Assembly: GCA_964548275.1 (NCBI GenBank)
Contig: CAZJQI010000018.1
Location: forward strand, 6,927 to 70,926
Source: JAUVUV01 sp964548275
Lineage (GTDB): Bacteria > Gemmatimonadota > Glassbacteria > GWA2-58-10
DNA: 64,000 bases
Direction: 5' to 3'
The position numbers and the translations under genes are program-made. Position 1 is the first letter of the stretch. The number at the start of each line of letters is the position of its first letter. Shown piece after piece: positions 52,950 through 62,589 of this stretch. The notes beneath the pieces are model-generated. The model was not told the DNA's origin. It did no database searches and saw nothing but the letters and a program-made list of their open reading frames with translations.

Positions 52950-53077
52950 AAGTTTTATTGATATTCTGCAAATCGGATTTAACCTTGTGATCAGAATTAC
53001 GAAACGGTATATTGGCAACATCTTTTTCATAAACCTGATTCTACGATATTTTTAGTAAGAAATTGCAGGAGGCTTTC

Positions 53078-53638
53078 TTGAAAAAAATAAGCGCCCTCTG
53101 GGGGAATGTTTTCAAGCAGGAAGCCAAAGACAGCTCCATTGCTGCCATTCTGAGCCGTATCCCTGTCTTCGAAAACCTTTCCAAAGTCGAATTACGGCTG
53201 ATCGAAAAGATAGTTTACCTGCGCAACTATCACCAGAACGAGGTGATTTTTGTCGAGGGAGAGCCCGGAGCAGGGATGTATATAATCGAATCAGGCAAGG
53301 TGCGGATCTGTCTTGGGCCGCATGTGGATGAAGAACACGAGATCGCGCTGCTCGAAGCCGGAAACTTTTTCGGCGAGCTGGCCCTGATCGACGACCATCC
53401 GCGCTCTGCCACGGCAGTGGCGATTATGCCGACCCGACTTGTTGGCTTTTTCCGTTCCGACCTGATCTCCATTATCAACCGCAACCCGCGAATGGGGGTC
53501 AAGATACAGCAGAATATCATGCAGATTCTCGTGCGCAGGCTGAGGATCACAGATCAGAAGCTCGACGATGCCTGCGAGGAACTGAGAGCCTATCAGGAAA
53601 AACTCGAAACCGAATCAAAAGCAGGCGACAAGGAGTAA
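53078..53638 (+). CDS. Cyclic-nucleotide-binding domain protein
   Basis: 186 residues from TTG 53078, six bases after AGGAGG. It has one cNMP-binding jelly roll: VFENLSKVELRLIEKIV, IFVEGEPGAGMYIIESGKV, and the phosphate-binding cassette FFGELALIDDHPRSATAVA. The Arg that contacts the phosphate is present. A short helical tail follows, with no DNA-binding domain, so it is not a Crp-type transcription factor. It is eight bases ahead of the permease gene and may regulate it or sense a signal for it. Confidence 0.85.
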   Translation: MKKISALWGNVFKQEAKDSSIAAILSRIPVFENLSKVELRLIEKIVYLRNYHQNEVIFVEGEPGAGMYIIESGKVRICLGPHVDEEHEIALLEAGNFFGELALIDDHPRSATAVAIMPTRLVGFFRSDLISIINRNPRMGVKIQQNIMQILVRRLRITDQKLDDACEELRAYQEKLETESKAGDKE

Positions 53639-53646
53639 CCGGCCAG

Positions 53647-54774
53647 ATGATTCTCACCGATCGCCGCAAGGAGATGCCGCTTATTTTCAGGCCCGTGTTC
53701 AAGCTGTCCGCCCTCGCGGTACTGACAGTATTGCTGATCAGCGTTCTGCTCTGGATTCCCGGCCTTTTGTCATCTTTCCTGATCGCCATTATCTTCGTTT
53801 TCATCCTTTCGCCAGCAGTGGATTGTTTCGAGCGGCACGGAATTACTCGAGCTAACGCGATACTGATCGTCTTGCTTCTGATCCTGTTCCTCATAGTTTC
53901 GCTGGCCTTGTACACCAGCAACGCCATTATCGGTGAATACGAGGAGTTCGCCGATCAGATCGGTTCCTACTCCGGCATGCTTAATGATGAAATCAAACGC
54001 CGGATCGTCGAGTTGGAACAGCAATTCGGCCTTGACCGCTACGAGGCAGGCCAGCGTCTGCTCAGTCTTGTTCAGGACAAGCTCAAGCAGGCGCTGCTTT
54101 CTACCGGCGCGACTTTCGGCACCATAATTACCTGGGTTCTGGTCGTGCCGCTGATGTTGTTCTTTTTCCTGCTGGACGGTCATCGGATCAAGAGGACGCT
54201 GATCGGCTTCCTGCCCAACCGCTATTTCGAGATGAACCTCAATATTCACCAGAAAATCGACCACATCGTGGGAAGTTTCATCCGTGCCAAGCTGATCGAG
54301 TCAGTGGTGGTGGGGATTTGCGCACTTGTGGGCTTTTTCATTGTCGGAATTATTTTTCAGAATCCACTCAACTGGGCGTTTTTCCTGGCTATCCTGGTCG
54401 GGCTTTTCAATATCATCCCCTATCTCGGGCCGCTTATCGGCGCGATACCGGTGCTCCTGGTGGCGATCGTGCAATATGTCCTTTTGCCGCAGTTTCCAGA
54501 ACTCAGCACTGGAGCCGGCTCCGCCTCGAGCTGGGCTCCCATGCTCGCAGTTATCGGGGTGCTGATTTTCGCGCAGGTGGTGGACAATGTCTACCTGATC
54601 CCCGTAGTGCTGGGCCGTTCGGTAAACGTACATCCCCTGATCGTTCTTCTTTCGGTAATCCTTGGTTTCGAGATTCTGGGCATAACCGGGATGATTATCT
54701 CGATCCCCGTGGCGAGCATTGTCCAGACCCTGATATTCGAGGTTTCCGAAGGGGTCAAGAGCCTGAGACACTGA
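53647..54774 (+). CDS. AI-2E-family (PerM-like) membrane transporter
   Basis: 375 residues with about eight hydrophobic segments and the family pattern: a hydrophobic N-terminal hairpin, a soluble middle stretch (residues ~95-150), then VVPLMLFFFLLDG, GLFNIIPYLGPLIGAIP and DNVYLIPVVLG. The last is the most conserved AI-2E-transporter motif. Members export small signals or act as Na+/H+ antiporters; the substrate is unknown here. It directly follows the cyclic-nucleotide-binding gene and is probably co-transcribed. Confidence 0.85.
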   Translation: MILTDRRKEMPLIFRPVFKLSALAVLTVLLISVLLWIPGLLSSFLIAIIFVFILSPAVDCFERHGITRANAILIVLLLILFLIVSLALYTSNAIIGEYEEFADQIGSYSGMLNDEIKRRIVELEQQFGLDRYEAGQRLLSLVQDKLKQALLSTGATFGTIITWVLVVPLMLFFFLLDGHRIKRTLIGFLPNRYFEMNLNIHQKIDHIVGSFIRAKLIESVVVGICALVGFFIVGIIFQNPLNWAFFLAILVGLFNIIPYLGPLIGAIPVLLVAIVQYVLLPQFPELSTGAGSASSWAPMLAVIGVLIFAQVVDNVYLIPVVLGRSVNVHPLIVLLSVILGFEILGITGMIISIPVASIVQTLIFEVSEGVKSLRH

Positions 54775-54951
54775 AACTGTTAAAAATAACTCTTCAACTG
54801 GCGGCACTAACCCGCTTTTCTCTGAACCACAATTAAACCGAAATCCTTCATTTGCGGCAAAGCTTGACCTTCCCCCCGAAGGAGCACAATAATTCCCTTA
54901 GCAATTCGCCCCGGAAAACCGCAGACAACTCAATTCCACAGGGGAGTTAAA

Positions 54952-56970
54952 GTGATCAGAAATGCCGGAAAGAAAGCCTGCATCTTTATAATTAGTCTGA
55001 TATTCATTCAGGGTGGCATTGGTGATTCTCCAGCCGGAGAAATTGAGCCGCGACTGGCGCTGAAAGCCCCGACCGATAAAACGATTTCCCCATATACCGG
55101 CTATACTCGCGAGCACTGGATCGAGATTGCGGGCCGGATAATCGCCGGGTTCCTTCCCTATTTCGACGATGACACAGGCATGCCGGATTTTCGCGGCACG
55201 GATGCCGAAAGCGGGCATTTCCAGTACACTCGGAGTTTTACCAGCGAATCCCGCAATGCGTTCGGCCGCACAATGATACTCGCCTCGCTTTACTCGTCAG
55301 CCACCGGCAAAAACACCGTTCCCGGCTACGACGGCCAGATCAACGGACCCTATCTCAAGGGTATCATCCGGGGCACAAACCCGGATGATCCGGCTTACTG
55401 GGGCCCCACCGAACCTTACGGTGCGTTCGGCAACCAGATCGCCCAGGCAATCATGTACTGCCCGGAATTCTACTGGACTCCTCTCTCGTCTGAGCAAAAA
55501 AAGCGCCTGGCCGACTGGTTTGCGGCCCTGGTGCACAGCGTGGGTTTCGAGTGCAACTGCTGGTATTTCAATACAGGGCCCGTGCCTGTGCTCGAACACT
55601 ACGGTTACCCCTACGACTACGATTATATCACCGAACAGATGGCGCGGATACTGAGCTGGTACTCAGGCAGCGGATTTTTCATCGATGGCGGCAACCGCGC
55701 CTGGGATTACTATAATTTCTGGGGTTTCCAGATGTTCAACCTCTACCATTATCGCTATACAGATCCCTGGCGCCTGAAATTCGGCAGGCAGATACGGGAA
55801 AGCACGGCAGCATTCATGGAAAATTTCCCGTACTTTTTCGGCAGCGACGGCTCCCCGGTGCCTTTCGGCAGGTCGCTGACTTACCGGGTTGCAGCAGTAA
55901 GCCCGGTGGGTTACGCTGAGGCCGCAGGACTGGGTACATTGCCTCCAGGGCTGGAGCGGCGAATCGCCTCAGGCTGTCTCAAGTATTTCTGGGAGCGGGG
56001 AATGCTCAGCGAGAACGGCCTGGTTCAGGTCGGCTGGCTCGGGCCGAACGCAATTGTCGGTGAAGATTACGCCCACCGGGGCTCGCCTTACTGGGTCTCC
56101 GTGGGTTTCAGCCCGCTGCTTTTGCCCGAAGATCATCCTTTCTGGACCGAGAAAGAACTTCCCATGCCGGCGGACGTAGCCGATAAGGTAAATGTGGTGC
56201 CGGGTGCACAGATGGTTTTCAAGATCAACAGCCGGCGCGGCGAATCCCGGCTTTATCCTATCGGCAGCCCGAGGCACAACCGGATTTCCTGGCAGACAGG
56301 GATCAAGTATTACCAGCACGCATATTCCAGCGCCCTGGGCTGGGCTGCGCTTGGTGAGAACGGCCCGGATCTGGCAGCAGGAAGGTCGGGCGTTTCGCTC
56401 GACTGCAAAAACTGGAGTTACAGAGTTCAGCCCGCGCCGATATTCCTGGGCAGCCGCCACAATGCCAATTATTACATGGCGGACCTGGGCCAGGCAGGCT
56501 ACGCCAGGGTGGTGACCCAGACCCTGATCGGAGCCGACGGCGAGGTGCACTGTGTATACCACACCTTTCCCAAACCACTGTATGTGAGAGTTGCCGGTTA
56601 CGGTATCGCGGTGAAACATGGGGATAAAAGCACAGAAAGCCTGGACCGGGAAAAACAAATCCTGACTGTAGATGCAGAACCTTTCGAAAGTGTGCTGAAA
56701 ATTCTCAAAGCACCCGAGGGCAGGTTCGAGACAGTATCGCTTTCTCCCCGCGCCGGTTGGAACCACAGCCACCTGTTCGGCGGCACGGCCAGCTTCCCGC
56801 AGTGGACAAGCAGCGAGCCGGTTCCGCCGAAAACCGTGGTCATTTTCTACACGGATGCAGCACGGGACGAAAAGATCGACCTCCCGGAATTCTCGGTTCC
56901 CAAGGACCGCCTCGAGGAGGGATTATGGGTCAGGTTCGAGGGCGTGCAGAACCTGCTGGAAATATTTTAA
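54952..56970 (+). CDS. Exported DUF2264 protein
   Basis: 672 residues from GTG 54952, close behind GGGGAG. The leader is hydrophobic (ACIFIISLIFIQGGI). The mature part carries the DUF2264 pattern: YTREHWIEIAGRII, WGPTEPYGAFGNQIAQ, NCWYFNTGPVPVLEHYG, DGGNRAWDYYNFWGFQMF, with a helical toroid at the N-terminus and a beta domain at the end. Proteins of this family occur with glycan-degrading enzymes and are assumed to act on oligosaccharides, but no activity is established. A hairpin lies after the gene. Confidence 0.75.
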   Translation: MIRNAGKKACIFIISLIFIQGGIGDSPAGEIEPRLALKAPTDKTISPYTGYTREHWIEIAGRIIAGFLPYFDDDTGMPDFRGTDAESGHFQYTRSFTSESRNAFGRTMILASLYSSATGKNTVPGYDGQINGPYLKGIIRGTNPDDPAYWGPTEPYGAFGNQIAQAIMYCPEFYWTPLSSEQKKRLADWFAALVHSVGFECNCWYFNTGPVPVLEHYGYPYDYDYITEQMARILSWYSGSGFFIDGGNRAWDYYNFWGFQMFNLYHYRYTDPWRLKFGRQIRESTAAFMENFPYFFGSDGSPVPFGRSLTYRVAAVSPVGYAEAAGLGTLPPGLERRIASGCLKYFWERGMLSENGLVQVGWLGPNAIVGEDYAHRGSPYWVSVGFSPLLLPEDHPFWTEKELPMPADVADKVNVVPGAQMVFKINSRRGESRLYPIGSPRHNRISWQTGIKYYQHAYSSALGWAALGENGPDLAAGRSGVSLDCKNWSYRVQPAPIFLGSRHNANYYMADLGQAGYARVVTQTLIGADGEVHCVYHTFPKPLYVRVAGYGIAVKHGDKSTESLDREKQILTVDAEPFESVLKILKAPEGRFETVSLSPRAGWNHSHLFGGTASFPQWTSSEPVPPKTVVIFYTDAARDEKIDLPEFSVPKDRLEEGLWVRFEGVQNLLEIF

Positions 56971-56979
56971 TAATCTAAC

Positions 56980-57013
56980 CTAAAAAGCAGGGGCGACCGA
57001 TAGGTCGCCCCTG
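56980..57013 (-). terminator. Intrinsic terminator of the GH20-like gene
   Basis: CAGGGGCGACC-GATA-GGTCGCCCCTG is an 11-bp perfect stem (56988-57013). On the minus strand it is followed by CTTTTTA, so it suits the leftward gene. It sits between two converging genes and may also slow the rightward transcript. Confidence 0.8.
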
Positions 57014-57053
57014 ATGTGCGTTTGTCTTTCCTGGCAATTATGCCACTTTTCTA

Positions 57054-59285
57054 TCAATCCTCGAGCCTTTCCTCCTCCAGGCCGCGCACTGGCACGTTGT
57101 GCCTGGCCGCATAGTCCCTGATACATTTCACCAGTTCTGCGCGCCACTTGGGAAGCTGCATCCGTTCGTAAGAGGCGATCATGTACTCGAGGCCCGGCCT
57201 GCGGTCTGCCGGATGGTCTTTCACGTTATCCATGATATGTACAAAATGGCTGCCTCCCACGCTCCTGCCTTTCTCGTAGCGGCTTTTCTCCCAGATCCGC
57301 TTGAGTTCGCTCCACATCCAGTCGAACTCGGCAAGCAGGCTGCTCACTCTGTTGTTGGCCTGCATTAGATTTGCCACAGCGCGTGCCGGCCTGCCTTCCT
57401 TGTCCGCCTCAGCCGCTGAAAGGAGTGACTGCTCCGCGGATTCGAGAGTCAGCAGAGTATTGATAAAGTGGCGCTCCATCCAGGCAATCGAGAGGTACAC
57501 CTCGAGGTTGTAACAGTTGCGTTCAACCCGGCCGATATTGCGGTTGAGTATGTGAAGCAGGCGGTCGTTATTATTTTTCAGGACTTTGGCTTGCTCGATT
57601 CTCTCCGCGTACTTTGTCGAAAAAGTCGGCTTGACAGAGAGCTTGTCCGGGCCGGGCAGCTCAGGCGTTTCCAGAAGCATATCGCTGCGACCGCCACCGA
57701 CGCCCTTGCCGTTGGAGTTGCCGTAACCCCGCGGCCGCTCTTTGCTCACGACACGGTCCCAGCCGGTCTCGAAAAAGCGCGCACCCTCGATCAGCAACTC
57801 GTAAACCTCCACCATATCGCCTTTGCCGGGGCCGTAAAAGGCGTCCATGAAATCCGCCACGTTCTGTTCAACTGTCGGCGTGAGATGGGTCCAGGCATAC
57901 TGTGTCACCGTGACCCAGCCGAGCCAGAAACATTCCTCGTGAAGGCCGCAGTCATCCCAGGCAGCGGCAAAAGAGCCGATCGGGTTGGCTCCCATCACCA
58001 GGCCGCGCCGCACTGTTTGTGAAAGGTCCTCGAGCCTTCCCCGGGTTTGTCTGCCGCGATAAGTAGTCGGGAAATGGTTCGGGAAAAGAAGCTCACCGCC
58101 CTGAGTGGAACTGTAGGCAAGCTGCCTGATCCCGACTTTCGCCTCATTGGCGATAAAATCCGGGTTGCCGCCCATCACGCCGTCAATCAGATCAGGGGGC
58201 AGTTGAAGGATATGCTTGGGCAGAAGAGGGTATTCGACCCAGGCCAGCATCCGCCTTCCGCGTTCAGTGAGAAAGCGGTGAGCGCGCTTGACATAATCGG
58301 CCCAGGCCTGGCTGCGGTTTTCCTCGTTATACGGCCTGTCACACTTCTCACAGGTCCCCGCGTAATAAACCTCATCAGTGGAGACGTGGAAATATTTCAC
58401 CCCAGGGGTTGCCTCAATCATGTCCTGGTACATGTCGAATATCAACTGGATTGCCTCCTCGTCGCACATGCAGGCCTGGTAGTTGCTGCCGTCAGAGCGC
58501 AGGTGGGCGAACTCTTCATGCTTGAGCACATAGGCCATGTGCGCCGGAGACTGGATCACCGGAACGAGCTGGATGTGGCGCTCCAGGGCATAGCGGGTCA
58601 GTTCCTGCATCTGCTCTTTCGTGTAAGCTCCCGGCACACCGATAACCGGGTGGCTCGGGTATTCGTACTTGTCCTCCATCTCGAACCCGATACAGTTGAC
58701 TTTGAAAAAGGCCAGCCAGTCCAGGAGCCTTTTCAGGGTTTCTATTCTTTTCTGGTGGTGCTTGGTGTCCCAGTGGATGAAGCGAAGCTGAAGGTCCGGC
58801 CAGTCGATTATCGATCCCGCAGGCACGGTGATATCCCCGTTGCCGTTGCGCCGCATAAGCTGCAAAAGGCTCTGCACGCCGTAGAACAGGCCCTGGTCAG
58901 TGTTGCCGGTAATCTGGATTCTGCTCCCGGCAATCTCCAGCTTGTATGCCTGGTTGTTCAATTCCGGGTCATCTGTTTGATTGACAGTACCCGGATTCAC
59001 CTGAAGTACAATTCTTCCCGGGCCGCTGCCGTTGAACTCGATTCCATGCAAAGCCCTGGCCCATTCTTCAAGCCAGCCCATTGCGAAATGCTCCTGGCCG
59101 ACCATGGACTCGATTCCCCAGCCGCAGTCGATTGTAGCCTCACCCCAGTTAAGCTGAACCTGCTGGGGAGCGGGAATCAAACTGTAGCCACGGGCCCGCA
59201 GTTGGGTGAGAAAAGCCTCTGCGGAAGAGCTGAAAGCGAAACCGGCCAAAAGAAGCGAAAAAAGAGCCCACCTTGCACACTTCAT
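57054..59285 (-). CDS. Exported GH20-like beta-N-acetylhexosaminidase
   Basis: 743 residues with a Sec signal peptide (CARWALFSLLLAGFAFSSSAEA). The N-terminal ~130 residues resemble the GH20 beta-sandwich (SLIPAPQQVQLNWGEATI, then YKLEIAGSRIQITGNTDQG). The barrel starts at RFIHWDTKHHQKRIETL. The catalytic pair Asp304-Glu305 is in YFHVSTDEVYYAG. A helical tail of ~180 residues is extra. It would remove GlcNAc or GalNAc from glycans. GGAGGG precedes the ATG. Confidence 0.82.
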   Translation of the reverse strand: MKCARWALFSLLLAGFAFSSSAEAFLTQLRARGYSLIPAPQQVQLNWGEATIDCGWGIESMVGQEHFAMGWLEEWARALHGIEFNGSGPGRIVLQVNPGTVNQTDDPELNNQAYKLEIAGSRIQITGNTDQGLFYGVQSLLQLMRRNGNGDITVPAGSIIDWPDLQLRFIHWDTKHHQKRIETLKRLLDWLAFFKVNCIGFEMEDKYEYPSHPVIGVPGAYTKEQMQELTRYALERHIQLVPVIQSPAHMAYVLKHEEFAHLRSDGSNYQACMCDEEAIQLIFDMYQDMIEATPGVKYFHVSTDEVYYAGTCEKCDRPYNEENRSQAWADYVKRAHRFLTERGRRMLAWVEYPLLPKHILQLPPDLIDGVMGGNPDFIANEAKVGIRQLAYSSTQGGELLFPNHFPTTYRGRQTRGRLEDLSQTVRRGLVMGANPIGSFAAAWDDCGLHEECFWLGWVTVTQYAWTHLTPTVEQNVADFMDAFYGPGKGDMVEVYELLIEGARFFETGWDRVVSKERPRGYGNSNGKGVGGGRSDMLLETPELPGPDKLSVKPTFSTKYAERIEQAKVLKNNNDRLLHILNRNIGRVERNCYNLEVYLSIAWMERHFINTLLTLESAEQSLLSAAEADKEGRPARAVANLMQANNRVSSLLAEFDWMWSELKRIWEKSRYEKGRSVGGSHFVHIMDNVKDHPADRRPGLEYMIASYERMQLPKWRAELVKCIRDYAARHNVPVRGLEEERLED

Positions 59286-59521
59286 GATTACCCTCCTTCC
59301 GGGAATCTGGTATTAAAGAATGAAAAAAGTTAGCATGGTCTTTTCTCGTATCAATTTTAAAAGACCAGGGAAGCGACAACTTTAATATAACGGCAAAAGC
59401 ATGTTAAAAACAGTTTTTAAATCCTCTTATAACTTGCTTTATGGGTGTGTATCAGCTATCATATCATAATCGAATTCTCTTCGCCATACCTTTTCAACTT
59501 TCACTCTCCGGGAGTAGATCC

Positions 59522-60196
59522 ATGAACAGCTTTATCCGGATTGCCATCTTCCTGTCCCTTCTTTTTTACGGTTTCACGATTCAGGCTGAGGCTGCCGATT
59601 CGAAAATCGATCTCACCGGATTCGTGGACCTGTTCGACGGTAAAACGCTCGACGGCTGGCAAAAGCTTACCTCCTACAACGAATTCGGCAAGTGGGAAGT
59701 GATCGACGGCTGCATTGCCGGCGACCAGTGGCCGCCAGGCAAAGGCGGCCTGCTGGTGACAAAGGAAAAGTACTCCGATTACGAGCTGTATGCCGAGGTG
59801 AAAACCACCTATCCCCAGGACTCCGGCCTGTTCCTTCGCGTGCAGCCGAACGTGCTTTCCTACCAGATAACAATCGACCACCGGCCTACTGGAGAAATCG
59901 GAGCGGTTTACGTTCCCCACGGCGGGGGATTCCACCAGCATTGCTACGAGGGTTTCTCCCACTGGCACCCGAATGAATTCAACGCCATGCGGGTCAGGAT
60001 CCAGGGCCAGCCGCCGAGAATTCAGGTCTGGATCGGGGAGAAAAAAATCACCGATCACCAGAGCACTTTAAACAAGGACGGCAAGCCCTACGTGCCCGAG
60101 TCCGGGGTTATCGGCGTCCAGGTACACCCAGGCGAAAACTGGAAAAAAGGGAGCAAGGTTCTTTTCCGGAAAATCATGATCAAGGAATTGAAATAA
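59522..60196 (+). CDS. Exported DUF1080 (3-keto-disaccharide hydrolase-like) protein
   Basis: 224 residues from ATG 59522, eight bases after GGGAG; an in-frame extension to 59441 lacks a ribosome site. A Sec signal ends at about QAEAADS. The family signature is FVDLFDGKTLDGWQKLTS, followed by WEVIDGCIAGDQ, YELYAEVKTTYPQDSGLFLR and SGVIGVQVHPGENW. Recent work links DUF1080 to cleavage of 3-keto-disaccharides, and the fold is ConA-like. It is divergent from the GH20-like gene and followed by a terminator. Confidence 0.88.
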   Translation: MNSFIRIAIFLSLLFYGFTIQAEAADSKIDLTGFVDLFDGKTLDGWQKLTSYNEFGKWEVIDGCIAGDQWPPGKGGLLVTKEKYSDYELYAEVKTTYPQDSGLFLRVQPNVLSYQITIDHRPTGEIGAVYVPHGGGFHQHCYEGFSHWHPNEFNAMRVRIQGQPPRIQVWIGEKKITDHQSTLNKDGKPYVPESGVIGVQVHPGENWKKGSKVLFRKIMIKELK

Positions 60197-60221
60197 GTCT
60201 AGCCTGAAGAGTAACAATTTC

Positions 60222-60263
60222 AAAAAAGGCCTGAGCCGCTTTATGCGCGCTTAAGCCTTTTTT
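60222..60263 (+). terminator. Intrinsic terminator after the DUF1080 gene
   Basis: AAAAAAGGC at 60222-60230 pairs with GCCTTTTTT at 60255-60263, with a shorter imperfect stem inside. The end in six T fits an intrinsic terminator for the DUF1080 gene. Confidence 0.8.
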
Positions 60264-60327
60264 AGCAGGAATTAGCGCCCCTTTTACATCTTCCGGCAAA
60301 TATCCGCAGAAACGCAGGCGGTTCCGA

Positions 60328-60633
60328 ATGAAACCTCTCAAACGGGAAAATCTATTCGAGCAACTGAACAAGGCTCGCAGAACCCTAGAACTTCCCGACC
60401 GTGCGAGTATCAAGCAGATCAAGGATAAATACCGCGAGCTTTCCAAGATATGGCATCCTGATCGCTGCATGGACGCACCCGAGAAATGCCGCCGGATGCA
60501 GCAGCGCCTGAACGAGGCTTACGCGGTGCTGATGAATTATTGCAGCGGTTTCCAGTATTCTTTCCGCAAGGAGGATGTAGAGGCCCACTCTACCGGGGAG
60601 GATTTCTGGTGGAAGCATTTCGGAGAATTTTAG
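60328..60633 (+). CDS. Small J-domain protein
   Basis: 101 residues made of little more than a J domain: IKQIKDKYRELSKIWHPDR contains the HPD tripeptide that stimulates DnaK ATPase, and LNEAYAVLMNY is the last helix. The Cys-rich loop (CMDAPEKC) differs from typical J domains. It may be a client-specific co-chaperone. It is followed at 13 bases by an extended frame of the nucleoside-hydrolase fusion and may share its transcript. Confidence 0.82.
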   Translation: MKPLKRENLFEQLNKARRTLELPDRASIKQIKDKYRELSKIWHPDRCMDAPEKCRRMQQRLNEAYAVLMNYCSGFQYSFRKEDVEAHSTGEDFWWKHFGEF

Positions 60634-60693
60634 GCCTTATCTCCCATGCAAAAACCACTTGACCCACTTCACCTTTCATCCTGCGGAGGCGAA

Positions 60694-62562
60694 ATGCTCA
60701 CTCAGCGACCATCTTTACAAGTTCACCTGTCTCTGCCCGCTCTCTGCCTGGCTCTTATCCTGCTCATGCCTTCGCCGCTTTCGGCCCTCATGCGGATTAT
60801 TATCGACACGGATGCCGCCTGCGAAAGGGACGACCAGCACGCAATCGCCTATGCGCTCCTGAGCCCGGAAATTTTCGATATCGAGGGATTCACTTCAGTG
60901 CACAACGGCCCTGGAACACTGGAGAAAAATTTTCTCGAAATCCATAACATACTCGGCCTGGCCGGTGTGAGCGGGATACCGGTTTACCGGGGAGCTGACT
61001 GTCCCCTGGCGAGTATGGAAAAGGCTGTGGACAGCGAGGCGGCGCGTTTTATTATCGAGCGCTCAAAGGTGAAAGGAAAAGGCGAGCTGGTTGTGCTCGG
61101 TATCGGCGCAGCGACCAACCTTGCCTCGGCGATCCTGCTCGATCCCTCGATAGCCGATCGGGTTACTTTCGCCTGGCTGGGAGGTGCCGACTGGCCTGAC
61201 GGTAACGGCGGCGAACACAACGCTCTGCAGGATATCGCAGCCGTGAGAGTACTGTTCACCGCGGATGCCAGACTGAAATATATCCCCTGCGGCAACAACG
61301 TGATGTTCCAGACAAAATACCACAGTGCAAAGGCCCTGCGCGGGGTGAGCCCCCTGGGCGACTACCTTCACCTGCTGATGATGACCAACCGCTGGAGCAT
61401 GGAGGAGCCGTTCAACATCGCCGACCTGATCGCAGTGGGCGTGCTGGCCCACCCTGAGTATGCCAACTGGCTCAGTTCGCCCGCGCCCTGGATCGATGAT
61501 CAGGGCGGCTACGACTGGTCCCAGACTTTCGGAGGGATTTCTATCGCCACGGGTCTTGTCGAGCACATATATGGCGCGCCATTGCCTCTCTGGAACGAGT
61601 TTTACGCCAGGATAGCCGAGGCCTCGCCCGGCGAACCCGAAAACGTGCGCGAGGAACTCTGCCGCGTGCTCAATATCCACCCCGATCCGCCCGCTGTGGC
61701 CGCTGTGGAAGGATCGGTGGAAAAGAAGGACGGTTTTACCCGCCAGGAGGTTCACTGGCCCACGATTTTCGGCGAAATCGTCCCGGCATATGTCTGCAAG
61801 CCATTGGCTGCGGGCAACGAGAAGCTTCCGGCAGTGATCTGTCTCAGCGGCACCGGGGGCGACCGGATTGTGCTCACCAGCGAGAAATTCGGCATATTCG
61901 AATACGTGAGTATCGGCCGCGACAACCCCCACAAGCGGCTTCACGGATGGGCCGCGGAGCTTACCCGCCGCGGCTATATCACCCTGACGATGACCCAGCG
62001 CGGACTTGGAGACCGCGGCCGTACGGGCGATAGACAGAGCAAAGCAGCCCTGATCCGGGGCTTCACCTCCCAGGGCATTCACGCGCACGAGATCAGGCAG
62101 GCGCTGAGCTACCTTTCCCGCCGTCCCGACGTGGACCCGAAACGGATCGGCTGCACCGGGATGTCTTTCGGCGGGATCACCACTTTCTATACCACTGCGG
62201 CAGACTCGCGTTTCAAAGTCGCCGCACCGCTGTGCGGAGGCGTGGGAAGCCTTCGCCACATGATCGAGATCGGCACCCCTGGCTACCACGGGCATTACTG
62301 GTGGATCCCGCGGATATTGCTTCATTTCGACCATGGAGAGCTGGTCGCCTCCCAGGCCCCGCGGCCGTATTTTATCGCTGGGCCGCTGGATGATATCGGC
62401 ATGCCCAAGGAGGGTGTGCAGGAGCTGCTCGACAAGGCCCGGACTGCCTATGAGCGTGCCGGAGCCCCGGATGCCCTGGTCGCTTTCCGTCCCCCTGGAC
62501 CGCATTCTTTCACCCTGGAGATTTTTGAAGAACTGGTAAAATTTCTTGATAATTACCTCTAG
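60694..62562 (+). CDS. Exported nucleoside hydrolase / alpha-beta hydrolase fusion
   Basis: 622 residues from ATG 60694, just after GGAGG; an earlier ATG at 60646 has none. The signal peptide is LPALCLALILLMPSPLSA. Residues ~35-320 are nucleoside-hydrolase-like: IIIDTDAACERDDQHA is the Ca-binding Asp cluster, and LGIGAATNLASAI follows. Residues ~350-622 are an alpha/beta hydrolase with GCTGMSFGG (nucleophile Ser491), an HxxxP-like end (GPHSFTLE) and Asp in PLDDIG. Joining these two activities in one exported chain is unusual. It could release a base or sugar and an ester from one substrate. Confidence 0.8.
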   Translation: MLTQRPSLQVHLSLPALCLALILLMPSPLSALMRIIIDTDAACERDDQHAIAYALLSPEIFDIEGFTSVHNGPGTLEKNFLEIHNILGLAGVSGIPVYRGADCPLASMEKAVDSEAARFIIERSKVKGKGELVVLGIGAATNLASAILLDPSIADRVTFAWLGGADWPDGNGGEHNALQDIAAVRVLFTADARLKYIPCGNNVMFQTKYHSAKALRGVSPLGDYLHLLMMTNRWSMEEPFNIADLIAVGVLAHPEYANWLSSPAPWIDDQGGYDWSQTFGGISIATGLVEHIYGAPLPLWNEFYARIAEASPGEPENVREELCRVLNIHPDPPAVAAVEGSVEKKDGFTRQEVHWPTIFGEIVPAYVCKPLAAGNEKLPAVICLSGTGGDRIVLTSEKFGIFEYVSIGRDNPHKRLHGWAAELTRRGYITLTMTQRGLGDRGRTGDRQSKAALIRGFTSQGIHAHEIRQALSYLSRRPDVDPKRIGCTGMSFGGITTFYTTAADSRFKVAAPLCGGVGSLRHMIEIGTPGYHGHYWWIPRILLHFDHGELVASQAPRPYFIAGPLDDIGMPKEGVQELLDKARTAYERAGAPDALVAFRPPGPHSFTLEIFEELVKFLDNYL

Positions 62563-62589
62563 TTCGCTTTCTTTTCAGGAGGGTTTCTG

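Noticed and set aside
61063..62505. A 480-codon open frame antisense to the nucleoside-hydrolase fusion
   Set aside because: No start signal or family pattern; the plus-strand gene has both catalytic centres.
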